Source: Opacimonas sp014872805
Lineage (GTDB): Bacteria; Pseudomonadota; Gammaproteobacteria; Enterobacterales; Alteromonadaceae
Length of the DNA: 64,000 nt
NCBI GenBank assembly: GCA_014872805.1
Contig: WKFN01000016.1
Location: 248,001-312,000, forward strand
Direction: 5' to 3'
Made by a program: the position numbers and the translations under genes. Under the pieces are notes generated by a model that made no database searches, had not been told where the DNA came from, and was given only the letters and a program-made list of their open reading frames with translations. This document shows, piece by piece, positions 46,901 to 54,359 of this stretch (positions within the stretch are counted from its first letter, which is position 1; each line of letters opens with the position of its first letter).

Positions 46901-48679
46901 TTAATTCATTGCGTATTTTTGTGGCAATTTGAAAGTCCAAACTGTACCGCCTTGGTTAAGGTGTTTAACACGCTTAGCAACTTCACCGCCCCATAATGGT
47001 ACTGCACCACCCCAGCCAGAGATAACGGTGAGATATTGCTCTCCGTCCATTTCCCACGTAACTGGAGATCCAACGATACCTGAGCCAGTTTGGAATTGCC
47101 AAACTACCTCACCCGTTTTGTCATCAAAAGCCATTAAGTGACCTTCTGGGTTACCGGTAAAGACAAGGCCACCTGCTGTCGCAAGTACCCCACCCCATAA
47201 TGGAGCATAGTTGTTATGACGCCAGACTACTTCACCTGTTTTCGGATCAATAGCGCGAAGCACACCAATGTAATCTTCATTAATTGATTTAATCGTAAAA
47301 CCAGCACCTAGATAAGCTGCGCCTTTTTTATAAGACGTAGGCTGATTCCAGATATCCATTTCCCATTCATTTGAAGGAACATAGAATAAACCAGTGCTTT
47401 GCGAATACGCCATAGGCATCCAGTTTTTGCCACCCAAGAATGCAGGAGCTGCAACGACTGTTGAACCTTGCTTACCGTCTTCAGACGCAGCTGGGTTACC
47501 TGGACGGTTACTGTCAACGTAAATTGGACGACCCGTTTTTTCGTCTAGACCTGATGCCCAAGTGATTTTGTCCACAAATGGGAAACCGCGAATAAAATCA
47601 CCGTTTTCACGATTCAAGACATAGAAGAAGCCGTTACGGTCAGCAGTTGCTGCTGCGCGGACTGTTTTACCATTTTCACGATAGTTAAATGAAACAACTT
47701 CGTTTACACCATCGTAATCCCAACCGTCATGTGGTGTGGTTTGGAAATGCCAAACAATTTCACCGTTATCAGGATTGATAGCAAGACGCGAAGATGAGAA
47801 ATAGTTGTCACCCGGACGTAAGTGTGAGTTCCATGGTGCAGGGTTACCTGTACCGAAGAATAAAAGATTGGTTTCAGGATCGTATGTACCGCCTAACCAA
47901 GGCGCTGCACCACCATGCTTCCAGAGGTCGGCTGGCCATGTTTTGCCAGGTGCTCCACCAGAAATACCGGCTTCGACTTTTTTGCCTTCTTTCCAGACAT
48001 AACCCATGTGACCTTCGACAGTCGGGCGTTCCCAAACTGGGTTACCTGTTTTTGCATCGTATGCGCGAACCGCACCGACAATGCCAAATTCACCACCCGA
48101 TACACCGGTAATAACTTTACCATCTACAACAATAGGTGCTGCAGTGATGGAATAACCAGCTTTGTAGCTTTCAACAGTCTTTTTCCAAACTGTTTTACCA
48201 GTGTCCTTATTTAGTGCAACTAACTTGGCATCCAAAGTACCGAAAATGACTAAATCATCATACAACGCTACACCACGATTAATCACGTCACAGCACGGCA
48301 TGATTCCGTCTGGTAAACGCGCTTCGTATTGCCATAACTCTTCACCGGTACGGGCATCAACTGCCCAAACACGAGAATAAGAACCAGTGATATACATCAC
48401 GCCGTCTTTGATCATTGGCTGAGTTTCTTGACCTTTTTGCTTCTCACCACCTAGTGAAAAAGCCCATGCAACACGCATGTCATCAACGGTTTCTTTGTTG
48501 ATACGATCAAGTGTGCTGAAGCGTTGCGCTTGAAGACCCATTCCGTTGGTGACAACGTCATCATTGGTTTTGTGGTCAGCTAAGATATCTTTATCAGAAA
48601 CTCCTGCAGTCGCAGAACCCGCTGAAAAAGCTAACATCATTGATAATGCTAGTGATTTCATGTGTGTTTTTGTTGGCAT
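46901..48679 (-). CDS. PQQ-dependent alcohol dehydrogenase, lanthanide-type signature (ExaF/PedH-like)
   Basis: Periplasmic quinoprotein of 592 residues that oxidises primary alcohols and passes electrons to a cytochrome c. An eight-bladed propeller with tryptophan-docking repeats (AVDARTGEELWQYEA, ALNKDTGKTVWKK, AIDPKTGEVVWRHN, AFDDKTGEVVWQF), adjacent cysteines C129-C130 for the PQQ-stacking disulfide, and catalytic Asp321 are present. Asp323 follows in the D-Y-D sequence, the extra metal ligand that marks lanthanide-dependent members (XoxF, ExaF, PedH) and that Ca-type MxaF lacks. The start at 48679 follows GAGGAAAC; longer frames lack a ribosome-binding site. The signal peptide runs to about SATA. 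Metal use is inferred from the motif. Confidence 0.92.
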   Translation of the reverse strand: MPTKTHMKSLALSMMLAFSAGSATAGVSDKDILADHKTNDDVVTNGMGLQAQRFSTLDRINKETVDDMRVAWAFSLGGEKQKGQETQPMIKDGVMYITGSYSRVWAVDARTGEELWQYEARLPDGIMPCCDVINRGVALYDDLVIFGTLDAKLVALNKDTGKTVWKKTVESYKAGYSITAAPIVVDGKVITGVSGGEFGIVGAVRAYDAKTGNPVWERPTVEGHMGYVWKEGKKVEAGISGGAPGKTWPADLWKHGGAAPWLGGTYDPETNLLFFGTGNPAPWNSHLRPGDNYFSSSRLAINPDNGEIVWHFQTTPHDGWDYDGVNEVVSFNYRENGKTVRAAATADRNGFFYVLNRENGDFIRGFPFVDKITWASGLDEKTGRPIYVDSNRPGNPAASEDGKQGSTVVAAPAFLGGKNWMPMAYSQSTGLFYVPSNEWEMDIWNQPTSYKKGAAYLGAGFTIKSINEDYIGVLRAIDPKTGEVVWRHNNYAPLWGGVLATAGGLVFTGNPEGHLMAFDDKTGEVVWQFQTGSGIVGSPVTWEMDGEQYLTVISGWGGAVPLWGGEVAKRVKHLNQGGTVWTFKLPQKYAMN

Positions 48680-48796
48680 TGCCGTTTCCTCGTCTATTGT
48701 TAACAGTGTGCCAGTTAAACAACCAGCATTACCCATTCACACCTTAAATAGTAAATGTCATGTTAACAAAGATGAACTGGTCGCGAGGTGGAAAAT

Positions 48797-48814
48797 CCTC
48801 ATCCTTTAGTAGGA
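48797..48814 (-). promoter_or_regulatory. Candidate operator upstream of the PQQ alcohol dehydrogenase
   Basis: The plus strand reads CCTCATCCTTTAGTAGGA, an 18-bp exact repeat of 50318-50335. In gene orientation it contains TCCTACTAAAG about 125 bp upstream of the start. The site also overlaps a hairpin (9-bp arms ATCCTCATC/GATGAGGAT, 48795-48840) directly after the MxaJ/XoxJ-like stop, which could act as a weak terminator. Confidence 0.6.
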
Positions 48815-48840
48815 TAATATTTAGATATAAAGATGAGGAT

Positions 48841-49713
48841 TTATTCTGAATAATATTTAGGTACTTGCAGTGGTACATGATATTGGGCAAATATAGCCTC
48901 GAGGCGACCATCGCTGACCATTGCCATAATGACATCACCTGCTGCATAGGATAAAGCACGAAAATCCGTATGTACCGCCATTCCGATGTCCCATTGTTGC
49001 TTTGCCATTTGTGGAAATCCCATACTGGCAATTGGATACTGCTCACTGTCAAGTCGATGCGAGTGATAATGCATTTGCGTGCGCAGTCCCATAACCGCAT
49101 CAATATCGCCTTTAACGAGTGTATCAACTGCTTCTTCGATGCTTTTGTAGTGAGTGGTATTTTGCTTAAATCGTCCACCGAACGCCGATATCAAATAAAA
49201 ATGTGGCACTGAATCAATCTCTGCACCCACAGGATGATAAGAAAAATAATTCATGGTCGTCAGCTCAGGCAGGCGTTCTAAAGAATGCATGACCGCCCAC
49301 GATTCAGTTTGATAAGGACCGAACATATGCACGAGCTCATTGACTAATAAGCCTACATCATCGCGCAATAATGAAAAAGCCTTGTCATAAGGCACTCTCA
49401 TCATCAGATCAGCTTTAGTGCGATGAATAATATGCCCTTTCCAGATTGCGTTGCGCAAATCATCTTCGACGGTTTCATCGGGGGTTAGCCATAGTAACTG
49501 CAACTCGACATTTAGATCATTGGCAATAGCTTGTGCAATTTCGACATCGATGCCTTGAGGTTGACCGTCTGCTTGGAATGAATACGGGGCATAATTACTA
49601 TAGACTGCGACCACAATGTGGCCACTTTCTTGTATATCTTCTAACGAACGAGCTTGGCAATCTATACAGAAAGCCAAGCTCATTAATAGTACAACGATTT
49701 GTTTCATACGCAT
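48841..49713 (-). CDS. MxaJ/XoxJ-like periplasmic binding protein associated with quinoprotein dehydrogenase
   Basis: A 290-residue exported protein (signal peptide to about CQA, residue 21) with the SBP_bac_3 fold: ESGHIVVAVYSNYAPYSF, GQPQGIDVEIAQAIANDLNVELQ, DLMMRVPY. MxaJ and XoxJ proteins, encoded next to methanol dehydrogenases, help activate or couple the dehydrogenase to its cytochrome. The same family occurs beside ethanol quinoproteins. It sits between pedF (40 bp) and the dehydrogenase (160 bp) and has no ABC partners, so it is more likely an accessory protein than a transporter component. A second ATG two codons in is also possible. Confidence 0.82.
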   Translation of the reverse strand: MRMKQIVVLLMSLAFCIDCQARSLEDIQESGHIVVAVYSNYAPYSFQADGQPQGIDVEIAQAIANDLNVELQLLWLTPDETVEDDLRNAIWKGHIIHRTKADLMMRVPYDKAFSLLRDDVGLLVNELVHMFGPYQTESWAVMHSLERLPELTTMNYFSYHPVGAEIDSVPHFYLISAFGGRFKQNTTHYKSIEEAVDTLVKGDIDAVMGLRTQMHYHSHRLDSEQYPIASMGFPQMAKQQWDIGMAVHTDFRALSYAAGDVIMAMVSDGRLEAIFAQYHVPLQVPKYYSE

Positions 49714-49753
49714 CTAATAACATTTAGCAGTATTAAACATACTAACTATTAGG

Positions 49754-50236
49754 TTAATCAGCGTCAATCTCACCTTCCGCAATTGCAACTACGCGACGGG
49801 CTTCCACATAGGTTTTGATCGCCCACAACGTTTTTTGGTCTAAAATTGGCGCGTCAGCACCTTCTGGGATCCCACCTAATGCAGGCATGCCTTTTGATGA
49901 CCCAAAGCGCAAACGCTCCACATACCATTCATCGTCTTCCATTAATTCTGGATTTAACATTCGAAGATCTGGGTTTATGCCACCAGATTGTGCGTGCAAA
50001 CCATGACAACCTGCGCAGTTATTACTGTATGCAGTCTCACCAAATTTAACGACCTTCTCTTTTAAAGCTGGTTCAAGATTGCGATATGGATTCTCAAATA
50101 CCCAGCCGTCTTCGTATTCATCACCATTCAGAATTTCTGGCATATTTGAGCTATCCGCACCTTGTGGCGTCACATTTCCATGTGCAAAGACAGCACTAGA
50201 GAGTAGGACTGTTGTTAACATCAGGTATTTCTTCAT
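49754..50236 (-). CDS. pedF: Cytochrome c-550 PedF type
   Basis: A 160-residue periplasmic mono-heme cytochrome c that takes electrons from the PQQ alcohol dehydrogenase. Signal peptide MKKYLMLTTVLLSSAVFA, heme site C74-A-G-C77-H78, distal Met in KGMPALGG. The N-terminal HGNVTPQGADS and ENPYRNL features match PedF-type cytochromes of ethanol oxidation. A longer frame to 50323 has no signal peptide at its start, so the ATG at 50236 is preferred. It heads the minus-strand unit pedF - MxaJ/XoxJ-like - dehydrogenase, with tandem candidate operators upstream, shared with the divergent ABC operon. Confidence 0.9.
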   Translation of the reverse strand: MKKYLMLTTVLLSSAVFAHGNVTPQGADSSNMPEILNGDEYEDGWVFENPYRNLEPALKEKVVKFGETAYSNNCAGCHGLHAQSGGINPDLRMLNPELMEDDEWYVERLRFGSSKGMPALGGIPEGADAPILDQKTLWAIKTYVEARRVVAIAEGEIDAD

Positions 50237-50302
50237 TATATTTTCCGTGTTTATTAGTTTATAAGCCCATTTTAATTCAGCATTTTTAATGCGATAACTA
50301 GA

Positions 50303-50335
50303 CTTTAGTGGACTCGCCCTCATCCTTTAGTAGGA
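50303..50335. promoter_or_regulatory. Tandem candidate operators between pedF and the ABC operon
   Basis: CTTTAGTGGA (50303-50312) and CTTTAGTAGGA (50325-50335), about two helical turns apart on the plus strand. The second is part of the 18-bp sequence also found at 48797. It lies 89 bp upstream of pedF and 65 bp upstream of the divergent binding-protein gene, so it could serve both promoters. Confidence 0.6.
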
Positions 50336-50399
50336 ATTATTAAAATGGTGGTTTAAAGCAGATTATCACTGCATTAATATAAACAGAATTATTACAATA

Positions 50400-51566
50400 A
50401 TGACCAATTTTATTAGCATGCAATGCGCTAAATTTTTCACTACCATATTTTCAATAATCTTTTTCTCGTTTATTTCTAGTAGTAGCCATGCTTCGACCCA
50501 TCAAACTATTAATATTGTCATTATCACCAGTGACAACACAACTTTTTCAGGCACACCGAATCATCTCCGCAGGCCCAAAAACGAAGGCATTGCAGGAGCG
50601 CATCTAGCAATACCAGAAGCAAACCAAACAGGACGCTTTTTAGGTTATTCATTAAATATTACCGATAAAAGCCCTTCAGATTTGACCGAAGATGACAGCG
50701 TTGTCTTACTCAACCTTAATGAAACAGATGCGTTAAAATATATTCCTCAATTGACCAAGCGCTTCCCAAATACATTATTTATCAATGCTCGTAGTCAAAA
50801 CAATCAATGGAGAACTGAGCGCTGCAGCGCCAATTTATTCCATACTATTCCGTCATTTGCAATGCAAGCTGATGCATTAGGCCAATGGTTATTACAACAG
50901 CGCATGCAAAAATTGTTTGTGGTCAAAGGGGAACACCCCGCTGACGCTCAGTACGTTGAGAGTATTCAACGCATGGCGAAACGCTTTAAAATAGATATTG
51001 TAGAAGAGAAGTTGTGGACGGGTGATTTTGATTTACGTCGGGTTGCTTACAAAGAAGTGCCACAGTTTACCAAAGCTCGCAATGCCTATGACGCATTATT
51101 TGTATCCGATTATCAACGCGACTTTGGTTACGCGTTACCTTACAATGTGCACGGCCAAGCCCCTGTAATTGGAGACTTTGGGCTAAAAGCAGTCACCTGG
51201 CACCACACCATTGAGCAATGGGGCGCTCGCCAATTACAAAATCGATTCGTTGAGACGTATCACCGCAATATGACAAGCTTGGATTTTACTGCATATTTAG
51301 CAGTTAGAGCGATTGGATATGCCGCACAAATTCACCAAGTATTTGATGGTCGTTCATTATCAGAGACAATGTTAAGTGAGAAATTCGCACTTGCAGCCTA
51401 TAAAGGAAGAAAACTCTCTTTTCGACCGCAAAACCGACAATTAAGAATGCCGATTGCGCTTGCTCATGATGCAGGATTATTAACCAACGCCCCGCTAGAA
51501 GGTTTTTTACACCCGACTACAGATTTAGATACATTAGGATATGATCACCATGAACGCTGCCAATAA
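50400..51566 (+). CDS. ABC transporter substrate-binding protein of PQQ-alcohol systems
   Basis: A 388-residue exported protein (signal peptide ending SSSHA, about residue 31) of the periplasmic-binding type related to branched-chain amino acid receptors. Matching architecture is known for the binding protein of PQQ-dependent alcohol dehydrogenase systems (Ped family). Features include IVIITSDNTTFSG, a GAHLAIPEANQTGRFLGY segment and a C-terminal RQLRMPIALAHD region. It is first in a four-gene cluster and overlaps the propeller gene by 17 bp. In Pseudomonas putida the corresponding transporter has been tied to lanthanide uptake; the substrate here is inferred. Confidence 0.8.
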   Translation: MTNFISMQCAKFFTTIFSIIFFSFISSSSHASTHQTINIVIITSDNTTFSGTPNHLRRPKNEGIAGAHLAIPEANQTGRFLGYSLNITDKSPSDLTEDDSVVLLNLNETDALKYIPQLTKRFPNTLFINARSQNNQWRTERCSANLFHTIPSFAMQADALGQWLLQQRMQKLFVVKGEHPADAQYVESIQRMAKRFKIDIVEEKLWTGDFDLRRVAYKEVPQFTKARNAYDALFVSDYQRDFGYALPYNVHGQAPVIGDFGLKAVTWHHTIEQWGARQLQNRFVETYHRNMTSLDFTAYLAVRAIGYAAQIHQVFDGRSLSETMLSEKFALAAYKGRKLSFRPQNRQLRMPIALAHDAGLLTNAPLEGFLHPTTDLDTLGYDHHERCQ

Positions 51567-52527
51567 AATACTTCTAACCTGTTTGATCAGCTTCGGCTTA
51601 TTTTCAGCGTTAACCTATGCAGAGCCAGAACTTGCTTATGTCACCAATGAAAAAGACGACACGATTTCAGTAATTAATTTGGATTCTTATGAAGTGGTTA
51701 AAACCATTGCTGTGGGCGAACGTCCACGGGGATTTATCTTTAACCAAGACCATTCTCTTGCATATATTTGTGCTTCTGATTCGGATCGGATACAAATTTT
51801 AGACATCACAACTGATCAAATAATTGGCGAACTCCCCTCAGGCGATGATCCAGAAACTATTGCACTTCACCCCAATGACAATATTATGTACACAGCAAAT
51901 GAAGATGATGCATTACTAACCGTTATTGATATCCCTTCCAAACAAGTCATTACCCAAATTGATGTCGGAGTTGAGCCCGAGGGATTGGCTGTGAGTAATG
52001 CAGGAGATATCGTTGTTGTCACTTCAGAGACAACTAATATGGTGCACTGGATAAAAACCGATACTAACCAAAACTATGCAAACTCTATTGTAGGTGCACG
52101 TCCTCGCTCTGCGTATTTTACTAAAGACGATTCCAAACTATGGGTCAGTGCTGAAATTGGTGGTACAGTGCACGTGTTTGATGTGGCGACACAAACTGAA
52201 ATTAAGCAAATCAACTTCGCCATTAAAGGCATACACAAAGACCGGATCCAACCAGTTGGTATTGTGTTGTTAAAAGACGCGCCGTATGCCTTTGTTGCGT
52301 TGGGACCATCTAATCACGTTGCGGTCATTAATACTGAGACCTATGAGGTAGAAGATTATATCCTAGTCGGTCGCCGTGTCTGGCAGTTAGCCTTTGACGG
52401 CGATGAATCAAGATTGTTAACAACAAATGGTGTGAGCAGTGACGTCTCGGTGATTGATACACAATCTCATAAAGTCATTAAAACCATTAAGGTGGGACGC
52501 TTTCCCTGGGGTGTGGCCGTAAAATAA
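51550..52527 (+). CDS. YVTN-type beta-propeller protein of PQQ-alcohol systems
   Basis: A 325-residue exported propeller. The signal peptide reaches SALTYAEPE. Repeats of about 42 residues follow with the YVTN pattern: AYVTNEKDDTISVINLDSYEVVKTIAVGERPRG, IYCASDSDRIQILDI-like, YTANEDDALLTVIDIPSKQVITQIDVGVEPEG, and later copies to VIDTQSHKVIKTIKVGRFPWG, about seven blades. Such propellers accompany the ABC transporter in PQQ-dependent alcohol catabolism loci. The ATG at 51550 has better ribosome-binding spacing (TTAGGA) than the one at 51541. The ATPase gene follows with a 1-bp overlap (TAATG). Function unknown. Confidence 0.85.
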   Translation: MNAANKILLTCLISFGLFSALTYAEPELAYVTNEKDDTISVINLDSYEVVKTIAVGERPRGFIFNQDHSLAYICASDSDRIQILDITTDQIIGELPSGDDPETIALHPNDNIMYTANEDDALLTVIDIPSKQVITQIDVGVEPEGLAVSNAGDIVVVTSETTNMVHWIKTDTNQNYANSIVGARPRSAYFTKDDSKLWVSAEIGGTVHVFDVATQTEIKQINFAIKGIHKDRIQPVGIVLLKDAPYAFVALGPSNHVAVINTETYEVEDYILVGRRVWQLAFDGDESRLLTTNGVSSDVSVIDTQSHKVIKTIKVGRFPWGVAVK

Positions 52528-53258
52528 TGTCCAATATTGTTGTTGAAAACCTTTGTCACAGCTATGGTGCAAAACCTGCGTTACAAGCCATTGATCTGGT
52601 TATACGGCCAGGTTTTAATGTCGTACTAGGCCCCAATGGTGCTGGCAAAAGCACTTTGTTCAGCCTGTTGACCGGCATTCTTCCAGCGCAAAAAGGTCAG
52701 GTACGCTATGACCAGCAAGATATCAAAACCCAGCGCCGGTCAATCATGCATCGCTTGGGTGTGGTTTTTCAACAGCCCACCTTAGATCTCAACTTATCGG
52801 TACAACAAAATCTAACCTATTTTGGTGCTTTACACGGGATTGCCAAAGTATCTGTTATGCAACGATGTGAACCGCTCTTACAATCTTTTGGCTTAACTGA
52901 ACGCTTGAGCGATTGTACACGTTCGCTCAATCAAGGACATCGACGCAGGTTAGAAATCATTCGAGCATTGATTCATCAGCCTCAATTTTTATTACTCGAT
53001 GAAGCCACCGTTGGCCTAGACGCAGATACTAGGCAGTTGGTACTCAACACACTTAGGGAGTATGTAACGGACAACAATGTGACTTTGTTATGGACCACAC
53101 ATTTGATGGATGAAGTAGACAAGGAAGATGTGCTTACTTTATTACACAAAGGCAAAGTAAAAGCCCAAGGGAAAACCAAAGATTTGTTAGCACACGCGAA
53201 GTGCAGTTCCGTGTTTGAATGGTACTGTTCACTGACTCAAACTGTGGAAGCAATGTAA
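52527..53258 (+). CDS. ABC transporter ATP-binding protein of PQQ-alcohol systems
   Basis: A 243-residue ATPase with Walker A GPNGAGKST, Q-loop VVFQQPTLDLNLSV, Walker B FLLLDEATVGLD and H-loop WTTHLMDE. The signature is altered: LNQGHRRRLEIIRAL stands where LSGGQ is usual, a variation common in the drug-export-like (NatA/NodI) class. It overlaps the propeller stop and the permease start (TAATG), so all four genes are coupled. Export-type ATPases combined with a binding protein are unusual. Confidence 0.87.
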   Translation: MSNIVVENLCHSYGAKPALQAIDLVIRPGFNVVLGPNGAGKSTLFSLLTGILPAQKGQVRYDQQDIKTQRRSIMHRLGVVFQQPTLDLNLSVQQNLTYFGALHGIAKVSVMQRCEPLLQSFGLTERLSDCTRSLNQGHRRRLEIIRALIHQPQFLLLDEATVGLDADTRQLVLNTLREYVTDNNVTLLWTTHLMDEVDKEDVLTLLHKGKVKAQGKTKDLLAHAKCSSVFEWYCSLTQTVEAM

Positions 53259-54034
53259 TGACTGGATGGTTAACAGCCTTTATCGCGATTAATCAACGAG
53301 AGTTAATTCGTTTTTGGCACAACCGGTCTCGCTTACTCAGTGCGTTGGTACGCCCCCTACTTTGGCTACTTGTTTTTGCCGTGGGTTTTCGCAGTGTCTT
53401 GGGGGTATCAATTATGCCTCCATACGAGACTTATATTTTGTATCAAGAATATATTGTTCCTGGTTTGTGCGCCATGATTGTACTGTTTAACAGTATGCAA
53501 AATTCACTTTCTATGGTGTATGACCGTGAAATGGGCAGTATGAAAGTCCTATTAATGAGTCCTTATCCTAGTAGCTTTTTATTGTTTGCTAAACTCTTTG
53601 CCAGCGCCGTATTGTCTTTGTTGCAAGTGCTGATTTTTATCGCCCTGTGTTTTTTGGTCGATGTAGACATCAGTTTGACAGGCATAGTATTCGCGATACC
53701 CGCTATTTTTATGACGGCATTCTTTCTCGGTGCACTTGGGATCATTTTGGCAAACTTCATCAAACAACTGGAGAACTTTGCTGGCATCATGAACTTTGTC
53801 ATTTTTCCCATGTTTTTTATGTCCAGCGCTCTTTATCCTTTGTGGAAAATTCGAGAATCAAGTGAATGGTTATACTGGATTTGTTACTACAACCCTTTTA
53901 CTCATGGAGTCGAATTGATTCGCTTTGCGTTATATCAACAGCTCAACCATTCAGCTATATTGGTTATCTGTGGCACGACGATAATGTGCAGTGTGGTAGC
54001 CTTAATGACATTCCGAGGGCATAAGCACGCATAG
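53258..54034 (+). CDS. ABC-2 type permease (PedC-like)
   Basis: A 258-residue inner-membrane ABC-2 permease with six hydrophobic segments: about 25-45, 62-85, 100-130, 140-170, 172-195 and 225-250. The ABC-2 type is normally associated with export, and it resembles the permease annotated as PedC in alcohol-utilisation loci. An alternate start at 53219 overlaps the ATPase; the ATG at 53258 (TAATG) is better. It ends the operon. About 90 bp downstream is a small hairpin (GAGTT/AACTC near 54123-54141) that may be a weak terminator. Confidence 0.85.
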   Translation: MTGWLTAFIAINQRELIRFWHNRSRLLSALVRPLLWLLVFAVGFRSVLGVSIMPPYETYILYQEYIVPGLCAMIVLFNSMQNSLSMVYDREMGSMKVLLMSPYPSSFLLFAKLFASAVLSLLQVLIFIALCFLVDVDISLTGIVFAIPAIFMTAFFLGALGIILANFIKQLENFAGIMNFVIFPMFFMSSALYPLWKIRESSEWLYWICYYNPFTHGVELIRFALYQQLNHSAILVICGTTIMCSVVALMTFRGHKHA

Positions 54035-54129
54035 ACATTTTGTTCACCCAACACTTTGCGTTACATCAAATTTGGTTTCGCTTGTGCCACCGTTCTTACA
54101 AAATTCACTTGTGAGCAAGATAGAGTTAT

Positions 54130-54229
54130 AAAAACTCTTTGATTTTCTGATAAGCAATCTGTTCTAAAGCGCATCACAAACCTTTTCTGGTGACTGAACT
54201 ACTGCATCTTCAATTGTATTATCCGACAT
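54130..54229 (-). pseudogene. Possible N-terminal remnant of a GntR-type regulator
   Basis: The 325 bp between the PedC-like gene and the monooxygenase hold no intact gene. On the minus strand MSDNTIEDAVVQSPEKVCDAL ends in an amber stop. The next frame continues EQIAYQKIKEFL and then stops, which resembles the beginning of GntR regulators (A-Y-x-x-I-x). A one- or two-base indel plus loss of the rest would explain it. The match is short, so confidence is low. Confidence 0.25.
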
Positions 54230-54359
54230 AAACCTATCCAAAAATGCCTAGCATTTAAACATTAGATTAGTTTTTAATTTTTGTGAAATATTTTGCTTAA
54301 TGGCCTTTTGTGCTTATGTCGATTCGTTTACACTTAACAAAAAAATAACAAATAACACT

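Noticed and set aside
48841..49713. Amino-acid ABC transporter binding protein
   Set aside because: The fold fits, but no permease or ATPase is adjacent and the position between pedF and the quinoprotein matches MxaJ/XoxJ-type accessory proteins.
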